From: Photobacterium aphoticum
Lineage (GTDB): Bacteria; Pseudomonadota; Gammaproteobacteria; Enterobacterales; Vibrionaceae
Direction of reading: 5' to 3'
Length of the DNA stretch: 64,000 bases
NCBI RefSeq assembly: GCF_001029435.1
Contig: NZ_LDOV01000020.1
Coordinates: forward strand, 1-64,000
Shown: one piece after another, positions 1 to 8,856 of the stretch
Numbering within the stretch: position 1 is the first letter of the stretch
Layout of the letters: every line of letters begins with the position of its first letter
Made by a program: the position numbers and the translations under genes
The notes under the pieces: generated by a model
Told to the model about the DNA's origin: nothing
Seen by the model: the letters and a program-made list of their open reading frames with translations, nothing else
Databases searched by the model: none

Positions 1-104
1 GTGAGGTCGCATTATAGGGAGGAAATTGGCCGTGACAAGCTGTTTTTCAGAAATAGAAACCAAGCGACCAATAATACACCAACAAGCAAATATAAGTGTG
101 ATAT

Positions 105-518
105 TTAATCATCAAACTCGTTAAATTTAGAAATCACCGTTTCTAGACTTACTTGCTGACTAGTATCCCAGCGATCATTCCAGCTCACCGTAACGGTAAC
201 CTTCTTCGCACCCACAACTGGGGTATCATCCACAACGGTCACAATACGATCGGCCGGTTTCCCTGAAATAGAGAGGGTTTCCGTTCCATCAACAATCGAA
301 CTGTAAAGAATCGTGCCAACAGCAGCACTTTGTGAGCGTGTTTGAAACTGCTCCAGCTTCTCTTCTGCCAAATACAAGGCATCGATCGTTGTTAATGCAT
401 TTTCTGACTTCACTTCCATATACGTTTGCAGCTTCATGAGGCCGACTACACCAAGCGCCAACACAATCATGGCAATCAGCACTTCCAGTAAGCTAAAGCC
501 TTTATTGTTAGATATCAT
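105..518 (-). CDS. pilV: Type IV pilus modification minor pilin PilV
   Basis: Class III prepilin-like protein of about 137 residues. It opens with a short basic leader and the cleavage/methylation signature KGFSLLEVLIAM followed by a hydrophobic helix, including the Glu at mature position 5 expected of pilins. I chose the ATG at 518 because GAGGGG lies just upstream; the reading frame extends further 5' but without a better ribosome site. The gene overlaps the end of pilX by 11 bases, so the minor pilins are probably translated as a coupled operon fimT-pilW-pilX-pilV. In type IV pili PilV helps form the tip or priming complex with PilW, PilX and FimT in the inner membrane. Nothing recognisable lies in bases 1-104 downstream. 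Confidence 0.85.
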   Translation of the reverse strand: MISNNKGFSLLEVLIAMIVLALGVVGLMKLQTYMEVKSENALTTIDALYLAEEKLEQFQTRSQSAAVGTILYSSIVDGTETLSISGKPADRIVTVVDDTPVVGAKKVTVTVSWNDRWDTSQQVSLETVISKFNEFDD

Positions 519-1794
519 TCCATGACCCCTCAACCCAATAGACACTTTGTGGCGGAGTATTTGGATTTAGCCCGCCCACAAATGTCAAATCAAAGCCCGA
601 ATTAAGAATTGATAACCCGCCTCGAGTATCTAAAACTAACCCGCCACTTGGTCGAAATGAGCCGTTTTGGAAATAGACTCCTTTCACCATATCAGCAGGC
701 AACATACCCACATTACTGGTGACGCCAGACCATGCAGCCGTCATATCAGCAGTAGGAGCGATACCTGAATTGAATAAATGGTAAATGACACCATCAAATA
801 CCGCAGCCCCATTCACTGACATTACGCCATTTTCAACAACCAGAATTCGCGGCTCAGAAGGTAGACCATTTAAACCTGCACCATTCACTAAATCACAATT
901 GCCTTCAACCCACACTTTATCTGTTGGCGGCGAACCTGCTGTCCCTTCAAAAGCTTGTTTAATTTTGCTGTCACACCGTTTGGCTGTGACTATCACCCCC
1001 GCTGAATTTACCTCATCTGTCGCCTCAACCGAACCAGTAATAACAGTAAACTCGCTCTTTACTTCTGCAATTTCATCTCGAGATTTATAGAAAAAGCTTT
1101 CAAATGGGTTCATGTTCAGATCTTTGACAAAATCTAATTCAAGTGCACCATTAGCAGCAGGCGGCGTATCTTGTGCGTTAATATCGGCATCCCACGTATT
1201 AAGAGCAGCGTACGTATCCGTAGCATAATCCACTCCACATTGCCCTGAAAAACCAGGATATGGTCCATTTGTTTCTGGATCGTTCACCTTTACCGAGCCC
1301 CGAGCAAAAAAGTTGGCGCCATAACGCACAGAAACACACTTAAATTTGCCATCCGGCAGCGGACCATCCACATCCGGCTTAATGGTATATGAACCCACTA
1401 ATTTCAGATCGGAAATGGCCTGTATCGCCCCTGTTGTACGAGGGTTGGTTTTAATCTTTTTGTACAGCGTAGTTTGGCCTCTATCCTTCTGAAACGTTGA
1501 TGTGATCAGATACTGAGTGCCTGTAAGCAACGTAGCCGTTAAGGTTAACTCATTGGTGTCACACGTATCATAAGGCTGTCCTGTCACCCCTAAACTCGGC
1601 GTATGGTTATTCAACGCTATCGCACATTCTAAACCGCCTTCAGCACGCCAATGTAACTGGCGCTCTTCAACCTCATTCTGGGTGCGCTTAATCTGATAAA
1701 AAACATTTTTATATGACGCAAGAGAAAACAATAATGACACCACCACCAGCATCACCGTGACTAATAATGTCGCCATCCCTTTTTGACTGTTCAT
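508..1794 (-). CDS. pilX: Type IV pilus minor pilin PilX-like protein
   Basis: About 428 residues. The N-terminus (MNSQKG then MATLLVTVMLVVVSLLFSLA) is a prepilin-like leader and membrane helix but lacks the Glu at position 5, as is usual for the PilX/GspK-like class. The helix is followed by a stretch with ERQLHWRAEGGLECA, typical of PilX N-terminal pilus assembly domains. The remainder is a long, cysteine-containing periplasmic region that I do not recognise, longer than the roughly 200 residues of Pseudomonas PilX. Its ATG overlaps the pilW stop as TAATG, which fixes the start and implies translational coupling. Role by family: minor pilin promoting pilus assembly at the inner membrane. 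Confidence 0.75.
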   Translation of the reverse strand: MNSQKGMATLLVTVMLVVVSLLFSLASYKNVFYQIKRTQNEVEERQLHWRAEGGLECAIALNNHTPSLGVTGQPYDTCDTNELTLTATLLTGTQYLITSTFQKDRGQTTLYKKIKTNPRTTGAIQAISDLKLVGSYTIKPDVDGPLPDGKFKCVSVRYGANFFARGSVKVNDPETNGPYPGFSGQCGVDYATDTYAALNTWDADINAQDTPPAANGALELDFVKDLNMNPFESFFYKSRDEIAEVKSEFTVITGSVEATDEVNSAGVIVTAKRCDSKIKQAFEGTAGSPPTDKVWVEGNCDLVNGAGLNGLPSEPRILVVENGVMSVNGAAVFDGVIYHLFNSGIAPTADMTAAWSGVTSNVGMLPADMVKGVYFQNGSFRPSGGLVLDTRGGLSILNSGFDLTFVGGLNPNTPPQSVYWVEGSWNDI

Positions 1795-2420
1795 TAGTTC
1801 CAATTCCTCGCTTTCAGCGTCGCCGAAACGGTCTTTGAATATTGGCTTTGATTCAAAGACGCACTCAAACTGATATTCAATAATGTTGAATTGGCACTGG
1901 AGGTCGCCAATACTGTTGGTGTCACGGTAAAGTTAGAGAGTGTAAAGTGGGAAGTATCCAATAACGTTGAAACTGTTCCGCTTCCACATGTCGCATCAGC
2001 AGGCATCGTCGCCAATCCTTTCGAGACGGTGTCCACACACATTTGAAGTGTCTGAGGCTGAGAGGCACTTAAGCGAAATTTCACTATTCGCCACTCACTA
2101 TTTTCATCTTCATAAATATAACTGATGGCGTCATTTGAAGCCGGTACATTCAACGTTGAGACAGCGCCAGACAGTACCAATGAACCTGTTCCTTCGGCAT
2201 TATAACCAGCGCGTTGAACATCAGATTTAATCAAACGAATCGCATCATTCACATCTTGTGCCAGCATCAATTGCTTCATACGCTCCGATGCCAAGTTCTG
2301 CCCTGTAATGAACACCCCTGTCACACTCGCTAGTACCACTAAGCCCACACTGGAAGCGATTAAAAGTTCAACCAATGAAGCGCCTCGTTGACGCGTAAAA
2401 TGCTTAGCTACATCTTTCAT
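1794..2420 (-). CDS. pilW: Type IV pilus minor pilin PilW
   Basis: About 208 residues. A basic leader ends in RQRG, followed by ASLVELLIASSVGLVVLASVTGVF, a class III prepilin helix with Glu at mature position 5 and Ala at +1. The region after the helix (RLIKSDVQRAGYN) is the conserved PilW family block. I chose the ATG at 2420, which overlaps the end of fimT by 17 bases; the frame remains open upstream inside fimT. In Pseudomonas and Neisseria PilW works with PilV, PilX and FimU/FimT to nucleate pili. Position between fimT and pilX supports the assignment. Confidence 0.82.
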   Translation of the reverse strand: MKDVAKHFTRQRGASLVELLIASSVGLVVLASVTGVFITGQNLASERMKQLMLAQDVNDAIRLIKSDVQRAGYNAEGTGSLVLSGAVSTLNVPASNDAISYIYEDENSEWRIVKFRLSASQPQTLQMCVDTVSKGLATMPADATCGSGTVSTLLDTSHFTLSNFTVTPTVLATSSANSTLLNISLSASLNQSQYSKTVSATLKARNWN

Positions 2421-2991
2421 AGTTATAATAATCCCCACTGATGCCACACGTGCGGATACGTCCTGTCCGCTGACTCATAATCACTTTTAAATCTTTACCT
2501 GACTCTTTATAAAAAGAGAAATTGCCTAATTTGTTGGTCGTGGCCCGAACGGGATCAATCGTTTGTTCAACAAATGTGCTGCTCGATTTAATCGCAACAT
2601 GTTTGAAATCTTTACCATCAACCAAAGCAATAGCCGCCGCTTTTGCCGAAGCAATACTATTCACTGTCGCCGCTTCATCGGTCACGGCAAGTACCCAGGC
2701 CCCGTCCGTTTGATAAACCGTTTCATTGGTATCATCACGTACAAAATGCACTTTTAGTTTGGTATTGCGCATCACGGCTTCTGATTTTGCCTGCACCAAT
2801 ACCCATTCCATTTCTGTTGCTAATTGCTTTACTTTATTACTGTCAATGTATGAACTGAATGAAGGGGCCGCAACCGCGATGATTGTCGCCATTAACGTAA
2901 TAGTGATCAGCATTTCCAACAGCGTAAATCCGCCTGCTTTCCGATGAATGCCGCGTCTTAAATGCAATCGACATAACATTTCGCGAGCCAT
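2404..2991 (-). CDS. fimT: FimT/GspH-family pseudopilin
   Basis: About 195 residues, first gene of the minor-pilin operon. An unusually long basic leader (about 21 residues, RLHLRRGIHRKAGG) precedes the pilin signature FTLLEMLITITLMATIIAV, followed by the GspH-type region (KVKQLATEMEWVLVQAKSEAVMRN). The start at 2991 has GAGG and AGGAATTG upstream; a second Met four codons in is possible. Two cysteines near the C-terminus (RTCGISGDYYNYERCS) may form the usual pilin disulfide. The gene is transcribed divergently from the pilE-like gene, so the 133 bases between them should hold both promoters. Confidence 0.82.
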   Translation of the reverse strand: MAREMLCRLHLRRGIHRKAGGFTLLEMLITITLMATIIAVAAPSFSSYIDSNKVKQLATEMEWVLVQAKSEAVMRNTKLKVHFVRDDTNETVYQTDGAWVLAVTDEAATVNSIASAKAAAIALVDGKDFKHVAIKSSSTFVEQTIDPVRATTNKLGNFSFYKESGKDLKVIMSQRTGRIRTCGISGDYYNYERCS

Positions 2992-3124
2992 ACCTCAATT
3001 CCTTTTATAAACATGCCGATAGAGTAAGTTCAACTTGATTCACATGTTATCACCACCGCAGAATGTAGAGGTGTAAATTGAGAAGGATATCGAGTTAACT
3101 CGAATAATTGTGAGGTTAAAGTTC

Positions 3125-3541
3125 ATGAAACATCAAAAAGGCGTGACACTGATCGATGTTATGATCGCTGCAGCCATTCTCGGTGTCATCGCGGCCATTG
3201 CGTACCCCTCTTATCAAGTTCATGTACTTAAAGGACACCGAAGCCAAGTGATGGCTGATCTAATGAAAGTCCAACTAACATTAGAAGAAAATTACACACA
3301 AACAGGATCTTACGATTATTCGATCGTCTCTGCCAATACCTGTGCTTTTTGTGAAACAGATACTGCGCGCTACCACATTTCTGTTGATACGACAGGTACT
3401 GGAATGGACAACTATAAACTGGTTGCCACCCCACAAGCAGGTAACAGCCAAACCAACGATAAATGCGGGACATTAACGCTTAATGCTGCAGGTGTTGGCA
3501 TCGCGACCAAGGGTGGGAATGACGTTGAAGGGTGTTGGTAA
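3125..3541 (+). CDS. pilE: PilE-like type IV pilin
   Basis: About 138 residues. The leader MKHQKG is followed by VTLIDVMIAAAILGVIAAIAYPSYQ, a standard pilin alpha-1 helix, but mature position 5 is Asp rather than the near-invariant Glu. The middle block (RSQVMADLMKVQLTLEENYTQTGSY) is the PilE-family minor pilin pattern and the C-terminus carries paired cysteines (KCGTLTLN and VEGCW). The ATG at 3125 is preceded by GAGG nine bases upstream. The gene faces the dnaJ operon and shares its terminator. Family role: pilin subunit or minor pilin at the inner membrane. Confidence 0.85.
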   Translation: MKHQKGVTLIDVMIAAAILGVIAAIAYPSYQVHVLKGHRSQVMADLMKVQLTLEENYTQTGSYDYSIVSANTCAFCETDTARYHISVDTTGTGMDNYKLVATPQAGNSQTNDKCGTLTLNAAGVGIATKGGNDVEGCW

Positions 3542-3591
3542 TCCCCATCTCCTCTCTCAAAATACTGCCCCCTCTCTGTTGAACAGACACA

Positions 3592-3618
3592 AAAAAGCCA
3601 GCATCACGCTGGCTTTTT
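3592..3618. terminator. Bidirectional terminator between pilE and dnaJ
   Basis: AAAAAGCCAGC, loop ATCAC, then GCTGGCTTTTT: an 11-bp perfect stem with A-run and T-run, able to end both the rightward pilE and the leftward dnaJ transcripts. Confidence 0.9.
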
Positions 3619-3636
3619 GTTTTCTCTTTTCAGGGA

Positions 3637-4773
3637 TTAGCCTGTTAGATCATCAAAGAACTTCTTCACACCGTCGAAGAAGCCTTCAGATTTTGGCTTG
3701 TGCTTTTTCGCCGCTGTGCCACCGAGCGTGTCTTCCAGCTCTTGTAGCAGTTCTTTCTGACGTGCGCTCAGGTTAACCGGGGTTTCTACCACCAATTTAC
3801 AGATCAAGTCACCCACTGCGCCACCGCGTACTGATTTCACACCTTTACCACGCATACGGAACATACGGCCCGTTTGCGTTTCTGATGGGACTTTCAGGTT
3901 AACACGACCATCCAAGGTTGGAACTTCCACTTCGCCGCCAAGCGCCGCCATGGTGAAGCTCACCGGTACTTCGCAGTACAGGTTATTGCCATCACGTTCA
4001 AAAATGCTGTGTTGTGTAACGTGTACCTGAACGTACAAATCACCCGCTGGTGCACCGAACTCACCCGCTTCGCCTTCGCCAGACAAACGGATACGGTCAC
4101 CTGTGTCTACGCCCGCAGGGATCTTCACAGACAGAGTCTTGGTTTCTTCTTTACGGCCTTGACCGTGACAGTCGCCACATGGCTCTTGAATGATCTTACC
4201 GCGACCATGACAGTGTGGACAGGTCTGCTGTACCGCAAAGAAGCCCTGACGCATCTGTACCTGACCTTGGCCATGACAGGTGCTACAGGTCGTTGCAGAT
4301 GTGCCTTTCTTCGCACCGCTGCCGTCACAAGTATCACAGTGAACCAGAGTCGGAACACGGATCTCTTTTGAACAACCACGTACTGCTTCTTCCAGTGTCA
4401 GTTCCATGTTGTAGCGCAGATCCGCACCACGCTGGGCACGAGGCTGACCACGACGGCCGCCGCCACCGAAGATGTCACCAAACACATCACCGAAAATATC
4501 ACCGAAATCAGCACCGCCGCCGAAGCCGCCGCCACCCATACCGCCTTGTTCAAACGCTGCATGGCCGTACTGATCGTAAGCTGCTCTCTTCTGAGGATCA
4601 GTTAGGATTTCGTATGCGTGCTTAACTTCTTTGAACTTCTCAGCCGCCTCTGCATCCCCCTGGTTACGGTCCGGGTGGAATTTCATTGCAAGGCGTTTGT
4701 AAGCCTTTTTAATATCACGCTCTGACGTATCACGGCTTACGCCCAGAACTTCATAAAAATCTCGTTTAGACAT
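3637..4773 (-). CDS. dnaJ: Chaperone protein DnaJ
   Basis: 378 residues, the normal length. An N-terminal J domain carries the HPD triad ([10 protein letters not shown], near residue 33) that stimulates DnaK ATPase. A Gly/Phe-rich linker follows (about residues 75-110), then four zinc-binding CxxCxGxG repeats ([32 protein letters not shown]) and the C-terminal peptide-binding domains. It is the Hsp40 co-chaperone that delivers unfolded proteins to DnaK in the cytoplasm. It lies 87 bases downstream of dnaK on the same strand and is probably co-transcribed from the dnaK heat-shock promoter. Confidence 0.99.
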   Translation of the reverse strand: MSKRDFYEVLGVSRDTSERDIKKAYKRLAMKFHPDRNQGDAEAAEKFKEVKHAYEILTDPQKRAAYDQYGHAAFEQGGMGGGGFGGGADFGDIFGDVFGDIFGGGGRRGQPRAQRGADLRYNMELTLEEAVRGCSKEIRVPTLVHCDTCDGSGAKKGTSATTCSTCHGQGQVQMRQGFFAVQQTCPHCHGRGKIIQEPCGDCHGQGRKEETKTLSVKIPAGVDTGDRIRLSGEGEAGEFGAPAGDLYVQVHVTQHSIFERDGNNLYCEVPVSFTMAALGGEVEVPTLDGRVNLKVPSETQTGRMFRMRGKGVKSVRGGAVGDLICKLVVETPVNLSARQKELLQELEDTLGGTAAKKHKPKSEGFFDGVKKFFDDLTG

Positions 4774-4803
4774 ACTTATCTTTCACCTGCCTTAATACAG
4801 CTA

Positions 4804-4831
4804 CGGGCGTAAGAGTAGCCTCAAACGCCCG
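4804..4831 (-). other. Hairpin between dnaK and dnaJ
   Basis: A 7-bp stem (CGGGCGT with ACGCCCG) with a 14-base loop lies in the dnaK-dnaJ gap. There is no U-run after it on the transcribed strand, so it is more likely a processing or stability element than a terminator. Confidence 0.4.
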
Positions 4832-4860
4832 CGCTAAAATAAAATTAACCTAGGGTTATC

Positions 4861-6780
4861 TTATTTTTTTTCGTCTTTAACTTCTTCAAACTCAGCGTCA
4901 ACAACGTTGTCGTCTTGCTGTGCTTGTTGCTCACCTGCACCCGCTTGCGCTTGTTGTGCTTGAGCTTGCTGCTGAGCGATTTCCATTAGCTTCTGAGAAG
5001 CTGCGATTAGCGCTTGCACTTTCGCATCGATCGCTTCTTTATCTTCGCCTTTACGTGCTGCTTCTAGTTCAGAAACAGCGGCTTCGATTTTCGCTTTCTC
5101 GTCAGCTGGCAGTGCGTCGCCCGCTTCTTCGATTTGCTTACGTGTACCGTGTACTAGCTGGTCAGCTTGGTTACGAGCAGCCACTAACTCTTCGAACTTC
5201 TTGTCCGCTTCTTTGTTAGCTTCTGCTTCTTGTACCATTTTCTCGATATCTTCGTCGCTTAGACCGCCAGACGCTTGAATCGTGATCTTCTGCTCTTTAC
5301 CTGTAGACTTGTCTTTCGCAGATACGTGCAGGATACCATCCGCATCCAGGTCGAAGGTTACTTCGATCTGTGGCATACCGCGAGGTGCTGCCTGAATGCC
5401 TTCTAGGTTGAACTGACCAAGAGACTTGTTGTAGCCCGCTTGCTTACGCTCACCCTGTAGAACGTGGATAGTTACTGCGCTCTGGTTGTCTTCTGCAGTA
5501 GAGAACACTTGGTTCGCTTTTGTTGGGATCGTGGTGTTCTTCTCGATCAGTTTCGTCATCACACCGCCCATGGTTTCGATACCTAGAGACAGAGGAGTAA
5601 CGTCTAGTAGAAGAACGTCTTTCACGTCACCTGCAAGTACGCCGCCCTGAACCGCTGCACCGATAGCAACTGCTTCATCTGGGTTCACGTCTTTACGTGG
5701 TTCTTTGCCGAAGAATTCAGTTACTTTCGCCTGAACCATTGGCATACGAGTCTGACCACCTACAAGGATAACGTCAGTGATGTCGCCAACAGATAGGTCT
5801 GCATCAGCAAGTGCTACTTTTAGCGGCTCAAGAGAACGCTGTACTAGGTCTTCAACTAGAGATTCTAGTTTCGCACGTGTCACTTTGATGTTCATGTGCT
5901 TAGGACCTGTCGCATCAGCAGTGATGTAAGGTAGGTTTACATCTGTTTGCTGTGCAGAAGACAATTCGATCTTCGCTTTTTCTGCGGCTTCTTTCAGACG
6001 CTGCATTGCTAGCGGATCGTTCTTCAGGTTGATGCCCTGATCTTTCTGGAATTCGTCAACCAAGTAGTTGATCATGCGGTTATCGAAGTCTTCACCACCT
6101 AGGTGTGTGTCACCGTTGGTTGCTAGTACTTCGAACGTTTTCTCGCCTTCTACTTCATCGATTTCGATGATAGAGATATCGAATGTACCACCACCCAGGT
6201 CGTACACAGCGATAGTGCGATCGCCGCCTTTCTTATCCAAACCGTAAGCCAGCGCAGCTGCTGTTGGTTCATTGATGATACGTTTAACTTCTAGACCTGC
6301 GATACGGCCAGCATCTTTCGTTGCTTGACGCTGTGCATCGTTGAAGTAAGCAGGAACAGTGATAACGGCGCCAGTCACTTCTTCACCTAGGAAGTCTTCA
6401 GCCGTTTTCTTCATCTTCTTCAGAACTTCAGCAGATACCTGAGGAGCTGCCATTTTCTGGCCTTTCGCTTCTACCCATGCATCACCGTTGTCTGCTTTCA
6501 CGATTTTGAACGGCATGATTTCGATATCGCGCTGAACTTCTTCGTCTTCAAAACGACGACCGATCAGACGCTTGATAGCGAATAGCGTGTTTTCTGGGTT
6601 CGTTACCGCCTGACGCTTAGCTGGCTGACCAACCAGTGTTTCACCGTCTTGGGTGTATGCGATAACAGATGCCGTTGTACGCTCACCTTCAGCATTCTCA
6701 ATTACACGTGGCTTGTCACCATCAAGTACTGCTACACAAGAGTTAGTTGTACCCAAGTCAATACCAATGATTTTACCCAT
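4861..6780 (-). CDS. dnaK: Chaperone protein DnaK (Hsp70)
   Basis: 639 residues. It begins [18 protein letters not shown], the phosphate-1 loop of Hsp70. The nucleotide-binding domain also shows [14 protein letters not shown] and [14 protein letters not shown]. The substrate-binding domain follows, and the C-terminus is Gln/Ala-rich and ends in an acidic tail ([17 protein letters not shown]) like that of enterobacterial DnaK. ATP-dependent folding chaperone and sigma32 regulator, working with DnaJ and GrpE. A good sigma32 promoter lies 107-134 bases upstream. Confidence 0.99.
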   Translation of the reverse strand: MGKIIGIDLGTTNSCVAVLDGDKPRVIENAEGERTTASVIAYTQDGETLVGQPAKRQAVTNPENTLFAIKRLIGRRFEDEEVQRDIEIMPFKIVKADNGDAWVEAKGQKMAAPQVSAEVLKKMKKTAEDFLGEEVTGAVITVPAYFNDAQRQATKDAGRIAGLEVKRIINEPTAAALAYGLDKKGGDRTIAVYDLGGGTFDISIIEIDEVEGEKTFEVLATNGDTHLGGEDFDNRMINYLVDEFQKDQGINLKNDPLAMQRLKEAAEKAKIELSSAQQTDVNLPYITADATGPKHMNIKVTRAKLESLVEDLVQRSLEPLKVALADADLSVGDITDVILVGGQTRMPMVQAKVTEFFGKEPRKDVNPDEAVAIGAAVQGGVLAGDVKDVLLLDVTPLSLGIETMGGVMTKLIEKNTTIPTKANQVFSTAEDNQSAVTIHVLQGERKQAGYNKSLGQFNLEGIQAAPRGMPQIEVTFDLDADGILHVSAKDKSTGKEQKITIQASGGLSDEDIEKMVQEAEANKEADKKFEELVAARNQADQLVHGTRKQIEEAGDALPADEKAKIEAAVSELEAARKGEDKEAIDAKVQALIAASQKLMEIAQQQAQAQQAQAGAGEQQAQQDDNVVDAEFEEVKDEKK

Positions 6781-6886
6781 CAGGCTTTCTCCGAAATTCG
6801 TTAGCTACTTGCCAACCCGTTACCATAACGCAATTGGCAATGCGGAATTACCCGCGAAAATTAATTTACGATGTCGTATGACTACT

Positions 6887-6914
6887 AAATAGGGGCAGCC
6901 AAATTGTTTTCAAG
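6887..6914 (-). promoter_or_regulatory. Sigma32 heat-shock promoter of dnaK
   Basis: On the minus strand CTTGAAA (6914-6908), a 12-base spacer and CCCCTATTT (6895-6887), followed by AGTAGTCA. This fits the sigma32 consensus CTTGAAA-N11-15-CCCCATNT with one inserted T, and the downstream bases resemble the E. coli dnaK P1 region as I remember it. Confidence 0.85.
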
Positions 6915-6936
6915 GGCGACAACGAAAAAAAATCAA

Positions 6937-6970
6937 AAAAAATAAAAAGCCCGCGCAAATGGCGGGCTTT
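6937..6970 (-). terminator. Terminator of grpE
   Basis: AAAGCCCGC, loop of seven, GCGGGCTTT. Read on the minus strand the stem is followed by a long T-rich run (complement of the A-rich 6924-6948). It lies just after the grpE stop and before the dnaK promoter, so grpE and dnaK are separate transcription units. Confidence 0.85.
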
Positions 6971-6987
6971 CCTGCAGTACTGCCCGC

Positions 6988-7596
6988 TTACGCCTGGCCA
7001 GATACCGCTTTAGATACCATGACCATCGCAGGACGGATCACACGACCATTTAGCTCGTAACCCTTCTGCATCACAAACATCACGGTGTTTGGTTCGTGAT
7101 CTGCGCTTTCCTGCATTGCCATCGCCTGATGGAATTCAGGGTTGAACGCTTCACCCACTGGGTGGATTTGTGTCAGACCGAACTTCGCTACCGTGTCTGT
7201 CATGGTCTTCAGCGTTAGCTCTACACCTTCCAGCATTGGCTTGATCGCATCATCGGCTTTGTCTGCCATCTCGATCGCACGCTCAAGGTTGTCGATCACT
7301 GGTAGTAGCTCTTCGGCAAACTTGTTCAGGGCAAATTTACGCGCTTTATCGATTTCTTGCTCTGCACGACGACGTACGTTTTCGCCTTCTGCCATCGCAC
7401 GTAGTGCTGAATCTTTTGCTTCGTTGGCTTTAGCTTCAGAGGTCAACAGCGCCGCTTCTAGCTCTGCAATGCGAGCTTCATACAATTCTTCCGCTGTCAT
7501 TTCGACAACTTCTTGCTCAGCAGATTCAGTCTCAACCGCTTCAACGTTGTCTTGTTGTAGCTGTTCGTCCTGTACTTTTTTCTCTTCGTTGCTCAT
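6988..7596 (-). CDS. grpE: Nucleotide exchange factor GrpE
   Basis: 202 residues. The N-terminal 40 residues are acidic and disordered-looking, then come the long dimerisation helix ([38 protein letters not shown], cut here for length into family blocks) and the C-terminal beta domain ([39 protein letters not shown]), which is highly conserved in GrpE. It releases ADP from DnaK. Its own sigma32 promoter lies about 100 bases upstream, divergent from nadK. Confidence 0.98.
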   Translation of the reverse strand: MSNEEKKVQDEQLQQDNVEAVETESAEQEVVEMTAEELYEARIAELEAALLTSEAKANEAKDSALRAMAEGENVRRRAEQEIDKARKFALNKFAEELLPVIDNLERAIEMADKADDAIKPMLEGVELTLKTMTDTVAKFGLTQIHPVGEAFNPEFHQAMAMQESADHEPNTVMFVMQKGYELNGRVIRPAMVMVSKAVSGQA

Positions 7597-7694
7597 GCTT
7601 TCGCTTCTCCGCCAAGATCTGGGTATTCATCATATAAGGATAGGTTTTCTGTCGCATTCATCAGGGAGCAACAGAAAACGCACTCATGCGCTTA

Positions 7695-7722
7695 TTATGG
7701 GGATGAAGTTCAACGATTCAAC
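7695..7722 (-). promoter_or_regulatory. Sigma32-like promoter of grpE
   Basis: On the minus strand GTTGAAT (7722-7716), a 13-base spacer and CCCCATAA (7702-7695). The -10 matches the sigma32 consensus closely and the -35 matches at TTGAA. Confidence 0.75.
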
Positions 7723-7801
7723 CCACTATTGATCACAAACCGCGACAACGTGCTCACCCTAACGCTATACTGGCTTTTCCTTCATTTTTCGGAACATGGA
7801 A

Positions 7802-8683
7802 ATGACGCGCGTTTTTCAGACTATTGCGATTATTGGCAAGCCTCGCAGCTCAGAAGCCTTGCAAACACACCTTCGACTGCATGAATGGCTCACCGGTAAA
7901 GGGTATGAGGTATTGGTGGATCACCGCCTTGCCCACGACTTGGATCTGCCCGCGTCCGTGTTTTGCGATCTGCTGACCATTGGTGACCGCGCCAACCTGG
8001 CCATTGTGGTCGGCGGGGATGGCAACATGCTGGGCGCCGCACGGGTACTGTCCCGCTTTGATATTGCCGTAATTGGCGTCAACCGTGGCAACCTCGGCTT
8101 TTTGACCGATTTAGACCCGGACGATTTTGAAGACGAGCTCGAACGCGTGCTGCATGGCGACTACGTGGTGGAAAAACGCTTCTTGCTGGAAGCCGAAGTA
8201 CACCGCCATGGCTTGATCAAAAGTCGCAACGCCGCTTTGAATGAAGCGGTACTGCACCCGGACAAAATCGCCCATATGATCGAATTTGAGGTCTATATTG
8301 ATGAGCGTTTTGCTTTCTCACAGCGCTCCGATGGCCTGATCATCGCCACACCAACCGGCTCTACCGCCTATTCATTGTCTGGCGGCGGTCCGATTTTATC
8401 CTCTGAGCTCAATGCCATTTCGCTGGTACCCATGTTCCCGCATACCCTGTCATGCCGCCCGTTGGTGGTAGACGGTAACAGCCGGATCAAACTCATGGTG
8501 TCACCGACCAACGGCAGCACCCTAGAAGTGAGCTGTGACGGCCAAGTTTCTCTGCCCGTCAGCCCCGGTGATGAGATCCATATCTATCAAAGTGCTGATA
8601 CTCTGAACCTCATCCACCCGAAAAACTACAGTTACTATGAAGTGCTGCGCGGAAAGCTCGGCTGGTCAAGCCGCCTATTTTAA
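7802..8683 (+). CDS. nadK: NAD kinase
   Basis: About 293 residues. It phosphorylates NAD to NADP with ATP in the cytoplasm. Diagnostic motifs are [13 protein letters not shown] (the GGDG phosphate-binding motif), [18 protein letters not shown] and the glycine-rich [24 protein letters not shown] prefer the ATG at 7802 over the one at 7796 because GGAA sits seven bases before it. Divergent from grpE and followed by a terminator, so it appears monocistronic. Confidence 0.97.
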   Translation: MTRVFQTIAIIGKPRSSEALQTHLRLHEWLTGKGYEVLVDHRLAHDLDLPASVFCDLLTIGDRANLAIVVGGDGNMLGAARVLSRFDIAVIGVNRGNLGFLTDLDPDDFEDELERVLHGDYVVEKRFLLEAEVHRHGLIKSRNAALNEAVLHPDKIAHMIEFEVYIDERFAFSQRSDGLIIATPTGSTAYSLSGGGPILSSELNAISLVPMFPHTLSCRPLVVDGNSRIKLMVSPTNGSTLEVSCDGQVSLPVSPGDEIHIYQSADTLNLIHPKNYSYYEVLRGKLGWSSRLF

Positions 8684-8702
8684 GCGCATCACGCTCTCTT
8701 TT

Positions 8703-8728
8703 AAGCCAGCCTTCGGGTTGGCTTTTTT
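8703..8728 (+). terminator. Terminator of nadK
   Basis: GCCAGCC, loop TTCG, GGTTGGC followed by six T; flanking A residues extend the stem. Confidence 0.85.
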
Positions 8729-8794
8729 ATGCTGCATATCATCAAGTTAACCTAGATCAATATTTCCTAAGGATTTTTCACCAGCAGATCTTTA

Positions 8795-8810
8795 CTGTGT
8801 ATAGATACAG
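8795..8810 (+). promoter_or_regulatory. LexA box 1 upstream of recN
   Basis: CTGTGTATAGATACAG fits CTGT-N8-ACAG exactly, with an AT-rich centre. It lies 47 bases before the recN start and indicates SOS control. Confidence 0.85.
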
Positions 8811-8816
8811 TATATA

Positions 8817-8832
8817 CTGTATGAAAAAACAG
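8817..8832 (+). promoter_or_regulatory. LexA box 2 upstream of recN
   Basis: CTGTATGAAAAAACAG also fits CTGT-N8-ACAG and starts 22 bases after box 1. The boxes are separated by TATATA, which may be part of the -10 element (TATACT), so LexA would cover the promoter. Confidence 0.8.
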
Positions 8833-8856
8833 GTGTTGATTTAAACAGGTGAACAC

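Noticed and set aside
7142-7732. 196-codon frame antisense to grpE
   Set aside because: Ser-rich shadow of a clear grpE gene and it crosses the grpE promoter.
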